This document shows positions 39,018 to 48,771 of a DNA stretch of 64,000 nt, piece after piece (position 1 is the stretch's first letter; each line of letters begins with the position of its first letter). Location of the stretch: assembly GCA_014238905.1 (NCBI GenBank), contig JABAAE010000011.1, positions 42,865 through 106,864 on the forward strand, written 5' to 3'. The translations under genes and the position numbers were made by a program. This DNA is from Planctomycetota bacterium. GTDB taxonomy: Bacteria; Planctomycetota; Planctomycetia; Pirellulales; Pirellulaceae. A model generated the notes under the pieces. That model made no database searches, was not told where the DNA came from, and worked only from the letters and a program-made list of their open reading frames with translations.

Positions 39018-40511
39018 TCATGACTCATTGGCTGATTGCTCGATGGCTTGTCGGATTTTATTAATTTCCTGAAATGCTGGTTTTCGCTCACCCTCGGTGG
39101 TTATCAAACCCGCACCAAAATAATCGTCGTTGGGATGGTCTATCAACGTGCCATAAAAAACGCCGGCTACATTCTGTTTGGCAATTGCTAATGAGAACAG
39201 ATGTTTCACCCAGGACGCTTGGGAATTTGCACCTGCTGCGATTCGCAATTCACCAAAATCAAGATCAATCGATTGCACGCCGCCGGGGACTCGTAATTGA
39301 ACCAGAAGGGGTCGGTCAATCTGAGCCCAGGCATCCAGTAGGTCGTTGAAGGCATACAGGTCCCGGATCCAGGAACCATTAGGGTAATAGCCGAGATTGA
39401 TTTCGAGGCAGAAGGCCGACAAAGGGGTGCCCATTCTGACCAATGCGTCGGCAAGTTGGAGTGGGGTCTTTCGCTTTGGGTCAAAAAGAACCGCTTCTCC
39501 AAACGGTTGGTCCAAGCCAATGATGAACGGAACCTGCGGCCTGGCCTGTTTCATTTTGGAAATCAATTCATGGGTCAGATGAATCTGTTCTTGGTCATTC
39601 CACGATCCTTGGTCGCCATAACCGAGGCCGGAGATGGGATAGCATAATTTGCAGCTGCTGCCGCCCAGTTCAAAAAGCTGGTTCGATAGCTTCAGAAGCT
39701 CGTTTCCGGCCTCTTCAATCGTTTGATCCTGGCGCTTTTTGAGATCGTTGAATCGAATAATGGGCCTCGTGCACGTGGATACTCCCTGTTGATGTAAATG
39801 GTTGGCAATCTCTTCGTGCTTTTTTCGAGTCAAAGCATTTTTTTTGGCGAGTTCTTTTGGGTTGGTGGAAGGGTCGGGGATCTGAACGGGTATGGGGAGG
39901 ATGGCCGAATTAAACGTCTTCAAGAAATCGGATTGGACTTCATTGGAGTCGCTTTCAAACAAACCGCCCAGTAACGCCTGATTAGGCTGCTGATCTTTGG
40001 ATCGCAAATCCAAAATGCATTGAGAAAAAACGTCTCCTATTCGATTCATGAGTTGGATGCTGGAACTGATCGCCAAATTGGCTTTTTCGTGCCGCTGGCT
40101 ACTCTTGGAAAAGTTGGCATCCCGGAACAGCATCTTGATTTCAGACAACTCAAGTAGAATCTGGCGGGATAGAGGCACCCCGCTGCTGAGCCAGTTTTCA
40201 GTTTGGTCAACCAATCTACCCACTGTGCCGCGGGTGATTTCCATGAGCAGATCATAGGGTTTTTCTCGACTGCGCAACGAGGCAGTTTTTAAGAAGAAAA
40301 CTCCGAGATCTTCAACATCCCAGGGGATGACGATTCTCAGAGATTCCTTGTACGCATGGTGGATCTCCATGCCGTCGTCATGGATCACCGCTGAAATCCG
40401 CCGGGGAATACGGTCGATCCACTCGGCATGGATGTAATCCATGAATTCTGAGGGGATGCAATCCGAAGCCGGAAGCTCAAAATTAACGCCAGCTAACGCT
40501 GTTTTGGTCAT
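39018..40511 (-). CDS. Uncharacterised protein with TIM-barrel glycoside-hydrolase-like C-terminal half
   Basis: 497 residues from the ATG at 40511, no signal peptide. The first 180 residues (RIVIPWDVEDLGVFFLKTAS, LLMEITRGTVGRLVDQTENW) resemble the front of planctomycete proteins that I remember as distant endo-xylanase (GH10) relatives. The remainder alternates strand and helix in barrel fashion: PFIIGLDQPFGEAVLFDPKR, FCLEINLGYYPNGSWIRDLY, PLLVQLRVPGG and QNVAGVFYGTLIDHPND. I could not place catalytic acids with confidence, so the enzymatic call is weak. Confidence 0.5.
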   Translation of the reverse strand: MTKTALAGVNFELPASDCIPSEFMDYIHAEWIDRIPRRISAVIHDDGMEIHHAYKESLRIVIPWDVEDLGVFFLKTASLRSREKPYDLLMEITRGTVGRLVDQTENWLSSGVPLSRQILLELSEIKMLFRDANFSKSSQRHEKANLAISSSIQLMNRIGDVFSQCILDLRSKDQQPNQALLGGLFESDSNEVQSDFLKTFNSAILPIPVQIPDPSTNPKELAKKNALTRKKHEEIANHLHQQGVSTCTRPIIRFNDLKKRQDQTIEEAGNELLKLSNQLFELGGSSCKLCYPISGLGYGDQGSWNDQEQIHLTHELISKMKQARPQVPFIIGLDQPFGEAVLFDPKRKTPLQLADALVRMGTPLSAFCLEINLGYYPNGSWIRDLYAFNDLLDAWAQIDRPLLVQLRVPGGVQSIDLDFGELRIAAGANSQASWVKHLFSLAIAKQNVAGVFYGTLIDHPNDDYFGAGLITTEGERKPAFQEINKIRQAIEQSANES

Positions 40512-40935
40512 GGGCTAGAAGACAAGACAAATTAAGTTCGATTGAGACGAGCGGATCAGGAATCTGGCAAAGTGGACAGCGGATTTTGCCGGGACAATGT
40601 GAAGTCAACCGGTCATATGACTGGGGACTCCGTTGAGCATTGGCTGGGCCACTGGGTAGCCTTTAGGATTCTCAAACTATCATATTCCAAACTTTGGCGA
40701 CTGGTAACCCAATTCTTTCAATCCTATACTTCGTTCTTGAAAAGTGAACGACTTGTTCGGGGCGAGGACGGTATGGTGGAACTGGCGGCCGTTTTAGGGC
40801 CTTGACCGCCTGTAGGACCGAGATGAAAACCGGCGGTTTTTTTTTATCTGCCCATCAAGGCGAATGATTTTTGGTGGCCAGTGGATGAGTCCCTGTGTAC
40901 CGGATAACAATTCTCTAGGGAGAAAAGTGGATAAA
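40512..40935. other. Upstream region of purC
   Basis: 424 bases between divergent genes. It contains a terminator-like hairpin on the plus strand, about 90 bases ahead of the purC start (listed separately), and a GGCCGTTTTAGGGCC inverted repeat just before it. An 87-codon frame at 40542-40805 is not convincing. Confidence 0.5.
40805..40845 (+). terminator. Terminator-like hairpin in the purC leader
   Basis: ACCGCC (40805-40810) pairs with GGCGGT (40832-40837), followed by a nine-base T-run (40837-40845). No plus-strand gene ends just before it, so it would end a leader or small RNA transcript, or act as an attenuator of purC. Confidence 0.6.
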
Positions 40936-41796
40936 ATGACGACAACACTGGTTAGGCATGGAAAAGTTCGTGATATTTATGATGCCGGAGAGCATTTGCT
41001 GCTGGTTGCCAGTGACCGAGTCAGCGCCTTTGATTGGGTGATTCCAACCGAAATTCCGGACAAGGGCCGGGTTTTGACCCAGATCAGCAATTTCTGGTTC
41101 GAGAGAATGGACGTGGCTAACCATCTCTTGGATTTCGATATCAAGACGTTGGAGCTCCCCGCAGGTGTCGCCCGGGAAGAGATCGACGGGCGGGGAATCC
41201 TGGTGAAAAAGTGTGAGGTGGTTCCGATCGAATGCGTTGTTCGGGGATATCTGGCGGGATCCGGTTGGCGAGAATATCAACAGGATGGAACCGTCTGTGG
41301 AATTCCTCTTCCCGATGGGTTGGAAAACGGTTCGAAATTACCGGAGCCAATCTTTACGCCGGCCACCAAAGCCGAAGAGGGGCACGATGAGAATATCTCG
41401 TTTGAGCGAATGTGCGAAGTGATCGGAACAGAGACGGCTACCATTCTCAGAGAAAAAAGTCTGCAGGTTTACCACCATGGGGCTGAGTATGCTCTGGAAA
41501 AGGGAATTATTATCGCCGATACCAAATTCGAATGGGGATGGTACGAAGGCGGACTGATTCTCATCGATGAGGTGTTAACGCCTGACAGCTCTCGTTTCTG
41601 GCCCAACGATACCTATCAGCCGGGTGGTGAGCAGTTTTCGTTTGATAAGCAATTTGTTCGTAACTACCTTTGTGAAACGGACTGGGACAAGGATTCCCCT
41701 GCACCCGAGTTGCCATCTGAAATTGTCGCGCAAACTCGCCAGAAATATGTGGAGGCTTTTGAGCGGCTGACCGGAAAGGCATTCCCCTGGAATTGA
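40936..41796 (+). CDS. purC: Phosphoribosylaminoimidazole-succinocarboxamide synthase (SAICAR synthetase)
   Basis: 286 residues from the ATG at 40936 (family start TTLVRHGKVRDIYDAGEHLL). Step of purine synthesis joining CAIR and aspartate with ATP. Motifs: ASDRVSAFDWVIPTEIPDKG, ECVVRGYLAGSGWREYQ, EPIFTPATKAEEGHDENISF, LEKGIIIADTKFEWG, LIDEVLTPDSSRFWP and FDKQFVRNYL. The length fits the longer, Ade1-like group. Upstream in-frame extension to 40864 shows no similarity. A terminator-like hairpin in the leader may regulate it. Confidence 0.96.
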   Translation: MTTTLVRHGKVRDIYDAGEHLLLVASDRVSAFDWVIPTEIPDKGRVLTQISNFWFERMDVANHLLDFDIKTLELPAGVAREEIDGRGILVKKCEVVPIECVVRGYLAGSGWREYQQDGTVCGIPLPDGLENGSKLPEPIFTPATKAEEGHDENISFERMCEVIGTETATILREKSLQVYHHGAEYALEKGIIIADTKFEWGWYEGGLILIDEVLTPDSSRFWPNDTYQPGGEQFSFDKQFVRNYLCETDWDKDSPAPELPSEIVAQTRQKYVEAFERLTGKAFPWN

Positions 41797-41848
41797 TGAG
41801 GTGAGATCGCTTGCGAGGACTTTGAAATGCCTTCCCGGGATCGCGGAC

Positions 41849-43582
41849 CTAATACCCAGCAGCCTGTCCATCTTTTCTGGATTCCGAAGCGCCCAGGTAC
41901 ACGTTGTTTTTTGGGTCAAAGCAGATCCCCTGATATCCGCCGTAGGCTCCGTTGGTGTAGCCGACCTGGTGGCCTCGCTTCATCAAACCCCGAATGACCT
42001 CATACTGAAACCCTGTTTCAAGATTCAGTTTTCCGCCATCGATCATGCGTTCTCCGGTGGGTTGGGAGGATCCGCTGTGCAATATTCTCGGCGCGTCGCC
42101 GGCTTCCTGGATGTTCATTCCAAAATCGACAATGTTCATCAGTATTTGGGCATGTCCTTGCGGTTGGGTGGCTCCCCCCATGACGCCAAAGCTCATAAAC
42201 GGTTTCCTGTCTTTGGTAATGAAAGCAGGGATGATGGTGTGAAAGGGACGTTTGCCGGGGGCATACGAATTCATGTTGCCGGGCTGGAGATCAAACAGTT
42301 GACCGCGGTCCTGTAGGCAGAAACCGAGATCTGCAGGGCAGATTCCGGATCCAAATCCCCGGTAGTTACTTTGAATCAGGGAAACCATGTTGCGGTCGGC
42401 GTCGGCGGTTGTCAAATAAATGGTGTCGCCATGTTCCAGCTGAGGAAGTCCGCCGTCATACCGACGCGCTGCCCGACTCTTGATCAGTTTTCGGCGTTGG
42501 TCGGCATATTCATCCGACAGCAACCGACTCAAAGGAATTTCGGAGAAATCAGGATCGGCATAATATCTGGCACGGTCCTCAAAAGCGAGCTTTTTGGCTT
42601 CGGTAAAATAGTGGATATGCTCTTGGCTTCCAAAACCAAATGATTTCAGATCAAATCCCTTCAGGATCTGCAATATTTGCAGCGCAGCGATACCCTGTCC
42701 GTTGGGTGGCAATTCCCAAAGGTCATAGCCACGGTAGTTGATCGAAACCGGTTCTACCCACGTCGAGGTGTGCGTCGCCAGATCTTCGTAGGACAGGTAT
42801 CCCTCGTTGGCCTTCATGAATGCATCGATTTCCTTGGCGATCTCTCCCCGGTAAAAGACATCGCGTCCTCCCTTGGCGATTCGCTGCAAGGTTTTTCCCA
42901 GCCTTGGATTCCTAAAGATTTGACCTTTTCGGGGCGCTTTCCCGTCTGGAAGGAACGTCTGTTTGAATTCCTTGAAGCGTCCCAGGCTTCGGCTGCGATC
43001 CCAATAGTACGCGATTAATTCCGAAACCGGAAAACCTTTCTGACAGTATCCAATCGCGGGAGCCAATACTTCTCCCATCGGCAGTTTTCCAAACTTGGCA
43101 TGCAGTTCGAACCATCCATCAACGCAGCCAGGAACCGAAATGGGCAGCATGCCGGTTGATGGAAGTGACTTCAGATTTTTCTCTTGAATCATCTCCAGTG
43201 TGAGGGATTTTGGAGACCTGCCACTAGCGTTAAGGCCATGGAGTTTTTTGGTTTTGGAATCCCAGACGATGGCAAAAAGGTCTCCCCCGATGCCGTTCCC
43301 TGTGGGCTCCATCAGTCCCAAAACCGCATTGGCACCAATGGCGGCATCAATCGCGTTGCCCCCCTTCCTCATGATTTCCAACGCGACCTGCGTCGCCAAC
43401 GGTTGACTTGTTGCTGCCATCGCCTCTTGGGCAATCACTTCTGACCGGGTGGCAAAGTCCCACCCCGTGATTCGGTTCTGGCCATTGGAGGATCCAACGA
43501 GTTCAAGGAAAAACAACATGCCCAAAAGCACCGATCCGAGTTGGTGCGCCGAGGGGACCCATTTGAGAAGGTGGGGTTTCAT
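41849..43582 (-). CDS. ggt: Gamma-glutamyltransferase, exported
   Basis: 577 residues from the ATG at 43582, which gives a signal peptide (QLGSVLLGMLFFLELVGSSN); the frame extends to 43690. An Ntn-hydrolase that cleaves itself into two subunits and transfers or hydrolyses gamma-glutamyl groups, for example of glutathione. Motifs: GGNAIDAAIGANAVLGLMEP, GNGIGGDLFAIVWD, and the nucleophile region HGDTIYLTTADADRNMVSLI (Thr after HGD). ERMIDGGKLNLETGF and MGGATQPQGHAQILMNIVDF lie near the end. Divergent from the amidohydrolase gene. Confidence 0.94.
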   Translation of the reverse strand: MKPHLLKWVPSAHQLGSVLLGMLFFLELVGSSNGQNRITGWDFATRSEVIAQEAMAATSQPLATQVALEIMRKGGNAIDAAIGANAVLGLMEPTGNGIGGDLFAIVWDSKTKKLHGLNASGRSPKSLTLEMIQEKNLKSLPSTGMLPISVPGCVDGWFELHAKFGKLPMGEVLAPAIGYCQKGFPVSELIAYYWDRSRSLGRFKEFKQTFLPDGKAPRKGQIFRNPRLGKTLQRIAKGGRDVFYRGEIAKEIDAFMKANEGYLSYEDLATHTSTWVEPVSINYRGYDLWELPPNGQGIAALQILQILKGFDLKSFGFGSQEHIHYFTEAKKLAFEDRARYYADPDFSEIPLSRLLSDEYADQRRKLIKSRAARRYDGGLPQLEHGDTIYLTTADADRNMVSLIQSNYRGFGSGICPADLGFCLQDRGQLFDLQPGNMNSYAPGKRPFHTIIPAFITKDRKPFMSFGVMGGATQPQGHAQILMNIVDFGMNIQEAGDAPRILHSGSSQPTGERMIDGGKLNLETGFQYEVIRGLMKRGHQVGYTNGAYGGYQGICFDPKNNVYLGASESRKDGQAAGY

Positions 43583-43848
43583 GAATCTAGAATTCTGTGT
43601 TGAGATTGCAGGAGGGAAAGGCAACAAAATTTCATTCGATTTCGAAGATAGCTGGAAAAGGTCCGCCATGCAAACTGGAAACCTGTTCAAATCGCTTCCT
43701 CGGCATTATCCTGATGATCTCCCTTTATCCAAAATCGACGTAGTGCCAAGAGGTGTGGAACATGCCAGGATTAACAACGGTTCTCCTCGTTGCCGAACTT
43801 CAAGTTTCTGAAATCCGGCTACGCCGATGTTTTTGGCCAGCATCGTTG

Positions 43849-45564
43849 ATGATCAATTTAATGATCGTCAGCTTGTTGATGTTAGTCCAATCGGTGGGAT
43901 TCCGGGGAGTTTTATTGGGCGATGAGATTGATCTGGTCCTGGTCAATGGCAAGGTCGTCACGATGGATGAAAGGCTGCCGGTAGCAGAAGCGATTGCCGT
44001 TGGTCGTGGGAAAATCGTTCATGTCGGTACCAGTGCATCCGCATTAGCCCTGAAAGAAGACTCGACAAAAATAATCGATCTAAAGGGAAAGTTGGTTGTC
44101 CCAGGCTTCATTGAGTCGCACGCCCATTTGACCGGGATTGGCAAAATGCTAAGCAGCTTGGACTTGACTGCCGCCAAAAGCTGGGACGAAATTGTTGGGA
44201 TGGTGAAAGAGGCAGCGAGCAATTCCAAAAAAGGCGAATGGATTCTCGGTCGGGGATGGCATCAGTCGCTTTGGGAAAAATTGCCCGTGCCGAATTTCGA
44301 TGGCTACCCAATCCATGATCGTCTTTCCGAGGTTTCTCCTGACAATCCGGTTTTATTGATTCATCGTAGCGGTCACATGTGTTTCGCTAACGCCAATGCC
44401 ATGATCGCCGCTGGTGTCAGTCGGAGCACGATTCCTCCCAAAGGGGGTGAGATTCCCAGGAATGAAAAAGGTGAGCCGCTTGGTGTTTTCCGCGAGACAG
44501 CTCAGGGATTGGTGAGCGGTGCGCTGGCCAAGTCACGGGAAAAGATGACATTGGCTGACTTGAATAGGGAATTCAATCAATATGTCTCTCTTGCCCAGCG
44601 GGAATGTCTGCAATATGGCATTACGACGTTTTGCGATGCCGGCATGTCACCGATCGATGTCCGTCGATTGAAATTGCTTGTTGACCGTGACCAACTGGAT
44701 ATGCGGATGTGGATAATGCTACGCGGATCCAATGCCGGCCTAAAACGTGATATCAACACCCTCAAGTCGATTAGGAATTACGGCGGTCATCGTGTGCACG
44801 TTGGTGGCATCAAGCAGATGGTCGACGGGGCGCTAGGAGCGCACGGGGCTTGGCTGTTAAAGCCCTACCAGGATCTGCCGGCTAGTACTGGTTTGGTGGT
44901 GACACCAGTAGAGACGATTCGGCAAACTGCGCAGATGGCTTTTGATCAAAATCTCCAACTTTGCGTGCACGCCATTGGCGATCGGGCAAATCGCGAGATG
45001 TTGGATTTATTTGAAGAATTCTACAGCAAGTCCGGAGATCGGGATCTGCGTTGGAGGATCGAGCATTCCCAGCACATTGATCCGGATGATATCGGTCGGT
45101 TCGGTAAGCTCGGTGTTATCGCGTCCATGCAGGGAATTCACTGTACCAGCGATGGACCGTTTGTTCGGTCGCGTTTAGGCGAAACGCGAAGTGAAGAAGG
45201 GGCCTATGTCTGGCAGTCGCTTCTTTCCAGCGGCGCCGTGATTGCTAATGGCAGCGATGCACCTGTCGAACCGGTCAATCCTCTATTGGGGTTTCATGCC
45301 AGTGTGACCCGGCGAATGAACAATGGTAAAGTGTTTTTTGGGCAACAGAAAATGAGCCGAATGCAGGCCTTGAGATCCTATACTTTGGATGCAGCCTTTG
45401 CATTGTTTCAGGAATCCAACCGTGGGTCGATCTCTGCTGGCAAGTATGCAGACTTGGTGGTTCTTTCTGAGGACATCATGACTATTGCAGAGGATCGAAT
45501 TGCCAAGGCGGTTGTGACCCATACCTTTGTCGAAGGTGAATTGGTTCATCAGTTGAAAAAATAA
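43849..45564 (+). CDS. YtcJ-type amidohydrolase, exported
   Basis: 571 residues from the ATG at 43849, which begins a leader (MINLMIVSLLMLVQSVGFRG); the frame is open to a GTG at 43753. A metal-dependent hydrolase of the amidohydrolase superfamily, YtcJ group: DLVLVNGKVVTMDERLPVAE, VPGFIESHAHLTGIG (metal His pair), QMVDGALGAHGAWL, LCVHAIGDRANREMLDLFEE, RIEHSQHIDPDDI and GSDAPVEPVNPLLGFHASVT. It hydrolyses C-N bonds in an unknown substrate. 106 bases before the permease gene, so an operon is possible. Confidence 0.9.
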   Translation: MINLMIVSLLMLVQSVGFRGVLLGDEIDLVLVNGKVVTMDERLPVAEAIAVGRGKIVHVGTSASALALKEDSTKIIDLKGKLVVPGFIESHAHLTGIGKMLSSLDLTAAKSWDEIVGMVKEAASNSKKGEWILGRGWHQSLWEKLPVPNFDGYPIHDRLSEVSPDNPVLLIHRSGHMCFANANAMIAAGVSRSTIPPKGGEIPRNEKGEPLGVFRETAQGLVSGALAKSREKMTLADLNREFNQYVSLAQRECLQYGITTFCDAGMSPIDVRRLKLLVDRDQLDMRMWIMLRGSNAGLKRDINTLKSIRNYGGHRVHVGGIKQMVDGALGAHGAWLLKPYQDLPASTGLVVTPVETIRQTAQMAFDQNLQLCVHAIGDRANREMLDLFEEFYSKSGDRDLRWRIEHSQHIDPDDIGRFGKLGVIASMQGIHCTSDGPFVRSRLGETRSEEGAYVWQSLLSSGAVIANGSDAPVEPVNPLLGFHASVTRRMNNGKVFFGQQKMSRMQALRSYTLDAAFALFQESNRGSISAGKYADLVVLSEDIMTIAEDRIAKAVVTHTFVEGELVHQLKK

Positions 45565-45670
45565 AATGGTGTTGGCCAGTTCAGGTATTCGTTTTCAAAA
45601 AACGCATTTGTTTTACGTTGAGAGTTTTGCTCCCGGTCAATCTTAGGGCCGCCATTCCAAGGGGACTTCA

Positions 45671-47056
45671 GTGTCGAATAACCATGTCAAATCAAGTCAT
45701 CGATTCGGCTTTTGGACATTGACGTTTCTGGTGGTTGCCAACATGGTAGGTGCAGGTGTTTTCACAACATCCGGTTTTTCCATGGGGAGTTTGCATTCAC
45801 CGACATTAGTGGTAGCTGCCTGGGTTGTTGGTGGAATCATCGCCATGGCCGGTGCGATCAGCTACGGACAGTTAATTCGGCGTATGCCGGAGTCCGGTGG
45901 CGAGTATCTTTTTCTGTCCCGCGGGATTCACCCGAGCGTCGGATTTGTTGCGGGTTGGGTCTCGCTGATAGCAGGGTTTACCGGAGCGATCGCATTTGCC
46001 GCGAAAACTTTCGCAATTTACGCGGTTCCATTAATTCTCGCTGTGCCCTTTCTGGGGATTACCGAAGAGACAAATTGGGTGAAAGAAAACACGGTATTCA
46101 TTCATGCTGTTGTTGCAATAGGCGTCATTGTTTTGGCTGCTTTCTTACACGGGATAAAAGTGAATCTTGGTGTTCGAGGCCAGAATATCGCCGTGATATT
46201 AAAACTAGTGCTGTTGGTCCTATTTCTGGTGGTTGCTGCAAGTCGGTTATCTACCATTGAAGCCAAGGTAGATTTGCCTCCTGTCGTGGGAAGCGAATTA
46301 TGGGGAGCTTTCTGCCAATCACTGGTCTATATTTCACTCAGTTATCTTGGTTTTAACGCTGCCGTTTACGTGGCTGATGAGGTCGCTCACGCGACGAAAA
46401 CAATTCCCAGATCATTAATTTGTGGGACAGCACTGGTCGTACTGATGTACGTCCTTTTGAATATCGTTTTCGTTTATTCGGCCAATGCCAGTGAAGTCGC
46501 TGGCAGCTTTGGGGATGTGGCTGCGTTTTCGGCCGAAAAACTGGGAGGAGATCGATTTGCATTTTTTTTCCGGATCATTATTTCGATAGCATTGTTTACC
46601 TCGGTGACCAGCATGATGATGGCGGCGCCCCGGGTCTACGCAAAAATGGCCGATGATGGTCTGCTTCCCGGTTTATTCCGGTTCCAAAACGAGACGCCTC
46701 TTAACGCCATCGTGCTACAGGTACTGTTGGCAAGTAGCATCGTGTTTTGGTCTACTTTGGAGCAACTCTTGGGGTACCTCGGAGTAACGCTCTCATTATG
46801 TGCGGCTGCCTCGGTAAGTTGCCTGTTTTTTGTTCGGCCCCCAGAGGATTCGGAGAATCCCAACAGATTCCGTTTCGCATCGCGTTGGCATATGATACCG
46901 CCGGCTTTTTATGTACTGACGACGTTGTTTGTGGTGGCATTAAGCTGTTATCACATGGAAAATGGAAGCTGGCAGCTCTTGGCGGCGATTGGCACGTTTG
47001 CGTGTGGGGCAATTTACTATTTTTTAAAACCAGATCGAGTTAAAAAACCTTTTTGA
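45671..47056 (+). CDS. APC-family amino acid permease
   Basis: 461 residues, twelve or so hydrophobic segments. Starts at GTG 45671 after AAGGGGACTTCA. Signature of the first helix: NMVGAGVFTTSGFSMGSL, with the unwound GAG motif that binds the amino-acid backbone. RMPESGGEYLFLSRGIHPSV, YLGFNAAVYVADEVAHATKT and SVTSMMMAAPRVYAKMADDG are typical of the family. Substrate unknown. It may take up products of the amidohydrolase or gamma-glutamyltransferase nearby; that link is inferred only from position. Confidence 0.92.
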   Translation: MSNNHVKSSHRFGFWTLTFLVVANMVGAGVFTTSGFSMGSLHSPTLVVAAWVVGGIIAMAGAISYGQLIRRMPESGGEYLFLSRGIHPSVGFVAGWVSLIAGFTGAIAFAAKTFAIYAVPLILAVPFLGITEETNWVKENTVFIHAVVAIGVIVLAAFLHGIKVNLGVRGQNIAVILKLVLLVLFLVVAASRLSTIEAKVDLPPVVGSELWGAFCQSLVYISLSYLGFNAAVYVADEVAHATKTIPRSLICGTALVVLMYVLLNIVFVYSANASEVAGSFGDVAAFSAEKLGGDRFAFFFRIIISIALFTSVTSMMMAAPRVYAKMADDGLLPGLFRFQNETPLNAIVLQVLLASSIVFWSTLEQLLGYLGVTLSLCAAASVSCLFFVRPPEDSENPNRFRFASRWHMIPPAFYVLTTLFVVALSCYHMENGSWQLLAAIGTFACGAIYYFLKPDRVKKPF

Positions 47057-47212
47057 GCGATGCTTTCTACTTCTTAGTTGACGGGATTCGCTGTTTTGCC
47101 ATGGCGAATTCATCACTTCGGTTGCTCAAGATCATTTAGTTTAATGTAGCGACGATTCTCGGCCTTCTGAATGGACCGGGGATAATTCCCTTTCTCCAGC
47201 GAAATCAATTTC

Positions 47213-48589
47213 ATGCTTCCTTTCAAGTTGATAATCATTCTTTTACTGTTCAGCGGTTGGGACACATCGAAAGCCGATGATTGGCCAAATTGGATGGGAT
47301 CCTCTAACGATGGAATTTGGCATGAAGAGGGTATTTTGAAGAAGTTTCCTGAGAACGGGGCACGCTATGTTTGGAAGTTTCCAATTGGAAAAGGCTATAC
47401 CGGACCGGCTGTCGTCGGTGGAAAACTTTATGTGATGGATCGTGTTGAGTCGCCGCAGGAAGAAAGGCCCAAGAGCGATCCGTCAGAAGAAGACGATCAG
47501 GACAAAGCGGCGACAGGGATTTCAGAGATTCCTGGTAAGGAGCGAGTCTATTGTTTGAACGCCAAGACTGGTAAGGAAGTTTGGAGGTATGAATACGATT
47601 GCGTCTACAGGATCAGTTATCCGGAAGGGCCTCGGACCACTCCACTTGTCGACGGTCGATTTGTTTACACCCTGGGGGCGATGGGAGATCTAATATGTCT
47701 CGATCATCAAACCGGTCGATTGGTTTGGAAGAAAAATTTGCCTCAAGCGTATTCCTGTAAGCCACCGGTTTGGGGGTTTGCTGCCCATCCAAGAATTTTT
47801 GGGGAACGACTTGTCTGCATCGTCGGCGGGGAGAATTCGGCAGTGGTCTGTTTCAATAAACACGATGGAAAAGAAATTTGGAAATCCGGAAATGCCAAGG
47901 AGGTGGGCTACGCGCCCCCGGTTCCGATGACATTGGATGGCACAACGCACTTGGTGTATTGGTCGGATATTGGGATTAATGGAATCGACCTGCGGACAGG
48001 TCAGGAGAAGTGGTCGGTTGCCTTTCCGGAAGTGCCGCCCACCAGGCCGACAGTGACGATCATGACTCCCCAGATTTTTGAAAACAAAATATTGGTGAGT
48101 AATTTTTATAACGGGTCAATGGTCGTTGAAGTCTCCGCTGCCGGGGAATCGGCTCGAAAGCTTTGGTCTACCGATCCGAAAAAGAACATCCCAAAAGATG
48201 GCTTGAACGTGTTGATGGGGAGCCCAATCATCCGTGAGGGGCGCATCTACGGGTTCGCAGGTAAGGGTGAAATGCGTTGTCTTGAACTGGAGACTGGCAA
48301 GCAGGTATGGGAAGACAAAAGGCCCGCCAACTCAAAACGAGATTCCTATTTTGCAACCGCGTTTATTACGCAAAACCAGGATCGGTACTTTATTTTTAAC
48401 GATCAGGGCGAACTGATCATTGCCAGTTTGAACGCCGGCGGTTATCGAGAGGTAGATCGAACTGCTATTTTGGAACCCAGCAGTTTTGTCCGGGGACGCA
48501 ATGTTGTTTGGTCGCATCCTGCCTATGCCGAGAGATGCCTGTTTGTCCGAAATAGCAAAGAGTTGGTATGTGTTGATTTAAGTGAATGA
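47213..48589 (+). CDS. Exported PQQ-like beta-propeller repeat protein
   Basis: 458 residues. Signal peptide (FKLIIILLLFSGWDTSKAD). The mature protein opens WPNWMGSSNDGIWHEEG, as usual in this planctomycete group, and continues with propeller repeat words: VYCLNAKTGKEVWRYEYD, ICLDHQTGRLVWKKNLP, VCFNKHDGKEIWKSGNA, NGIDLRTGQEKWSVAF and RCLELETGKQVWEDKR. An acidic insertion with RPKSDPSEEDDQDK lies near residue 85. Role unknown; related in type but not closely in sequence to the protein at 5919-7700. Confidence 0.9.
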   Translation: MLPFKLIIILLLFSGWDTSKADDWPNWMGSSNDGIWHEEGILKKFPENGARYVWKFPIGKGYTGPAVVGGKLYVMDRVESPQEERPKSDPSEEDDQDKAATGISEIPGKERVYCLNAKTGKEVWRYEYDCVYRISYPEGPRTTPLVDGRFVYTLGAMGDLICLDHQTGRLVWKKNLPQAYSCKPPVWGFAAHPRIFGERLVCIVGGENSAVVCFNKHDGKEIWKSGNAKEVGYAPPVPMTLDGTTHLVYWSDIGINGIDLRTGQEKWSVAFPEVPPTRPTVTIMTPQIFENKILVSNFYNGSMVVEVSAAGESARKLWSTDPKKNIPKDGLNVLMGSPIIREGRIYGFAGKGEMRCLELETGKQVWEDKRPANSKRDSYFATAFITQNQDRYFIFNDQGELIIASLNAGGYREVDRTAILEPSSFVRGRNVVWSHPAYAERCLFVRNSKELVCVDLSE

Positions 48590-48771
48590 GAAAAACGTTT
48601 CTGAACAATGGGTATTCGCTCGCCATTGTTTTATTATTGGTCGCAGAGGGTTTTTTACCTTCATTCAGCGAGTTTTTTGCTGGTTTTTTTAATTCGAATT
48701 TTTGAAAAGAACAGGTGTCGAATGAAAATGGTCCAGAGAAAAAAATCTACCAATTGATCGCCGAGTGATGT

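Noticed and set aside
40542..40805. 87-codon frame upstream of purC
   Set aside because: No ribosome binding site or family features; it ends at the terminator-like hairpin by chance.
40740..40850. tRNA-like (GGTGGAACTGG, GGCC-loop-GGCC) or ykkC/PRPP-riboswitch-like (CCGAGA, ACCGGCGG) element
   Set aside because: No acceptor stem or T-arm for a tRNA, and the conserved ykkC core words are incomplete and too close together. I keep only the hairpin.
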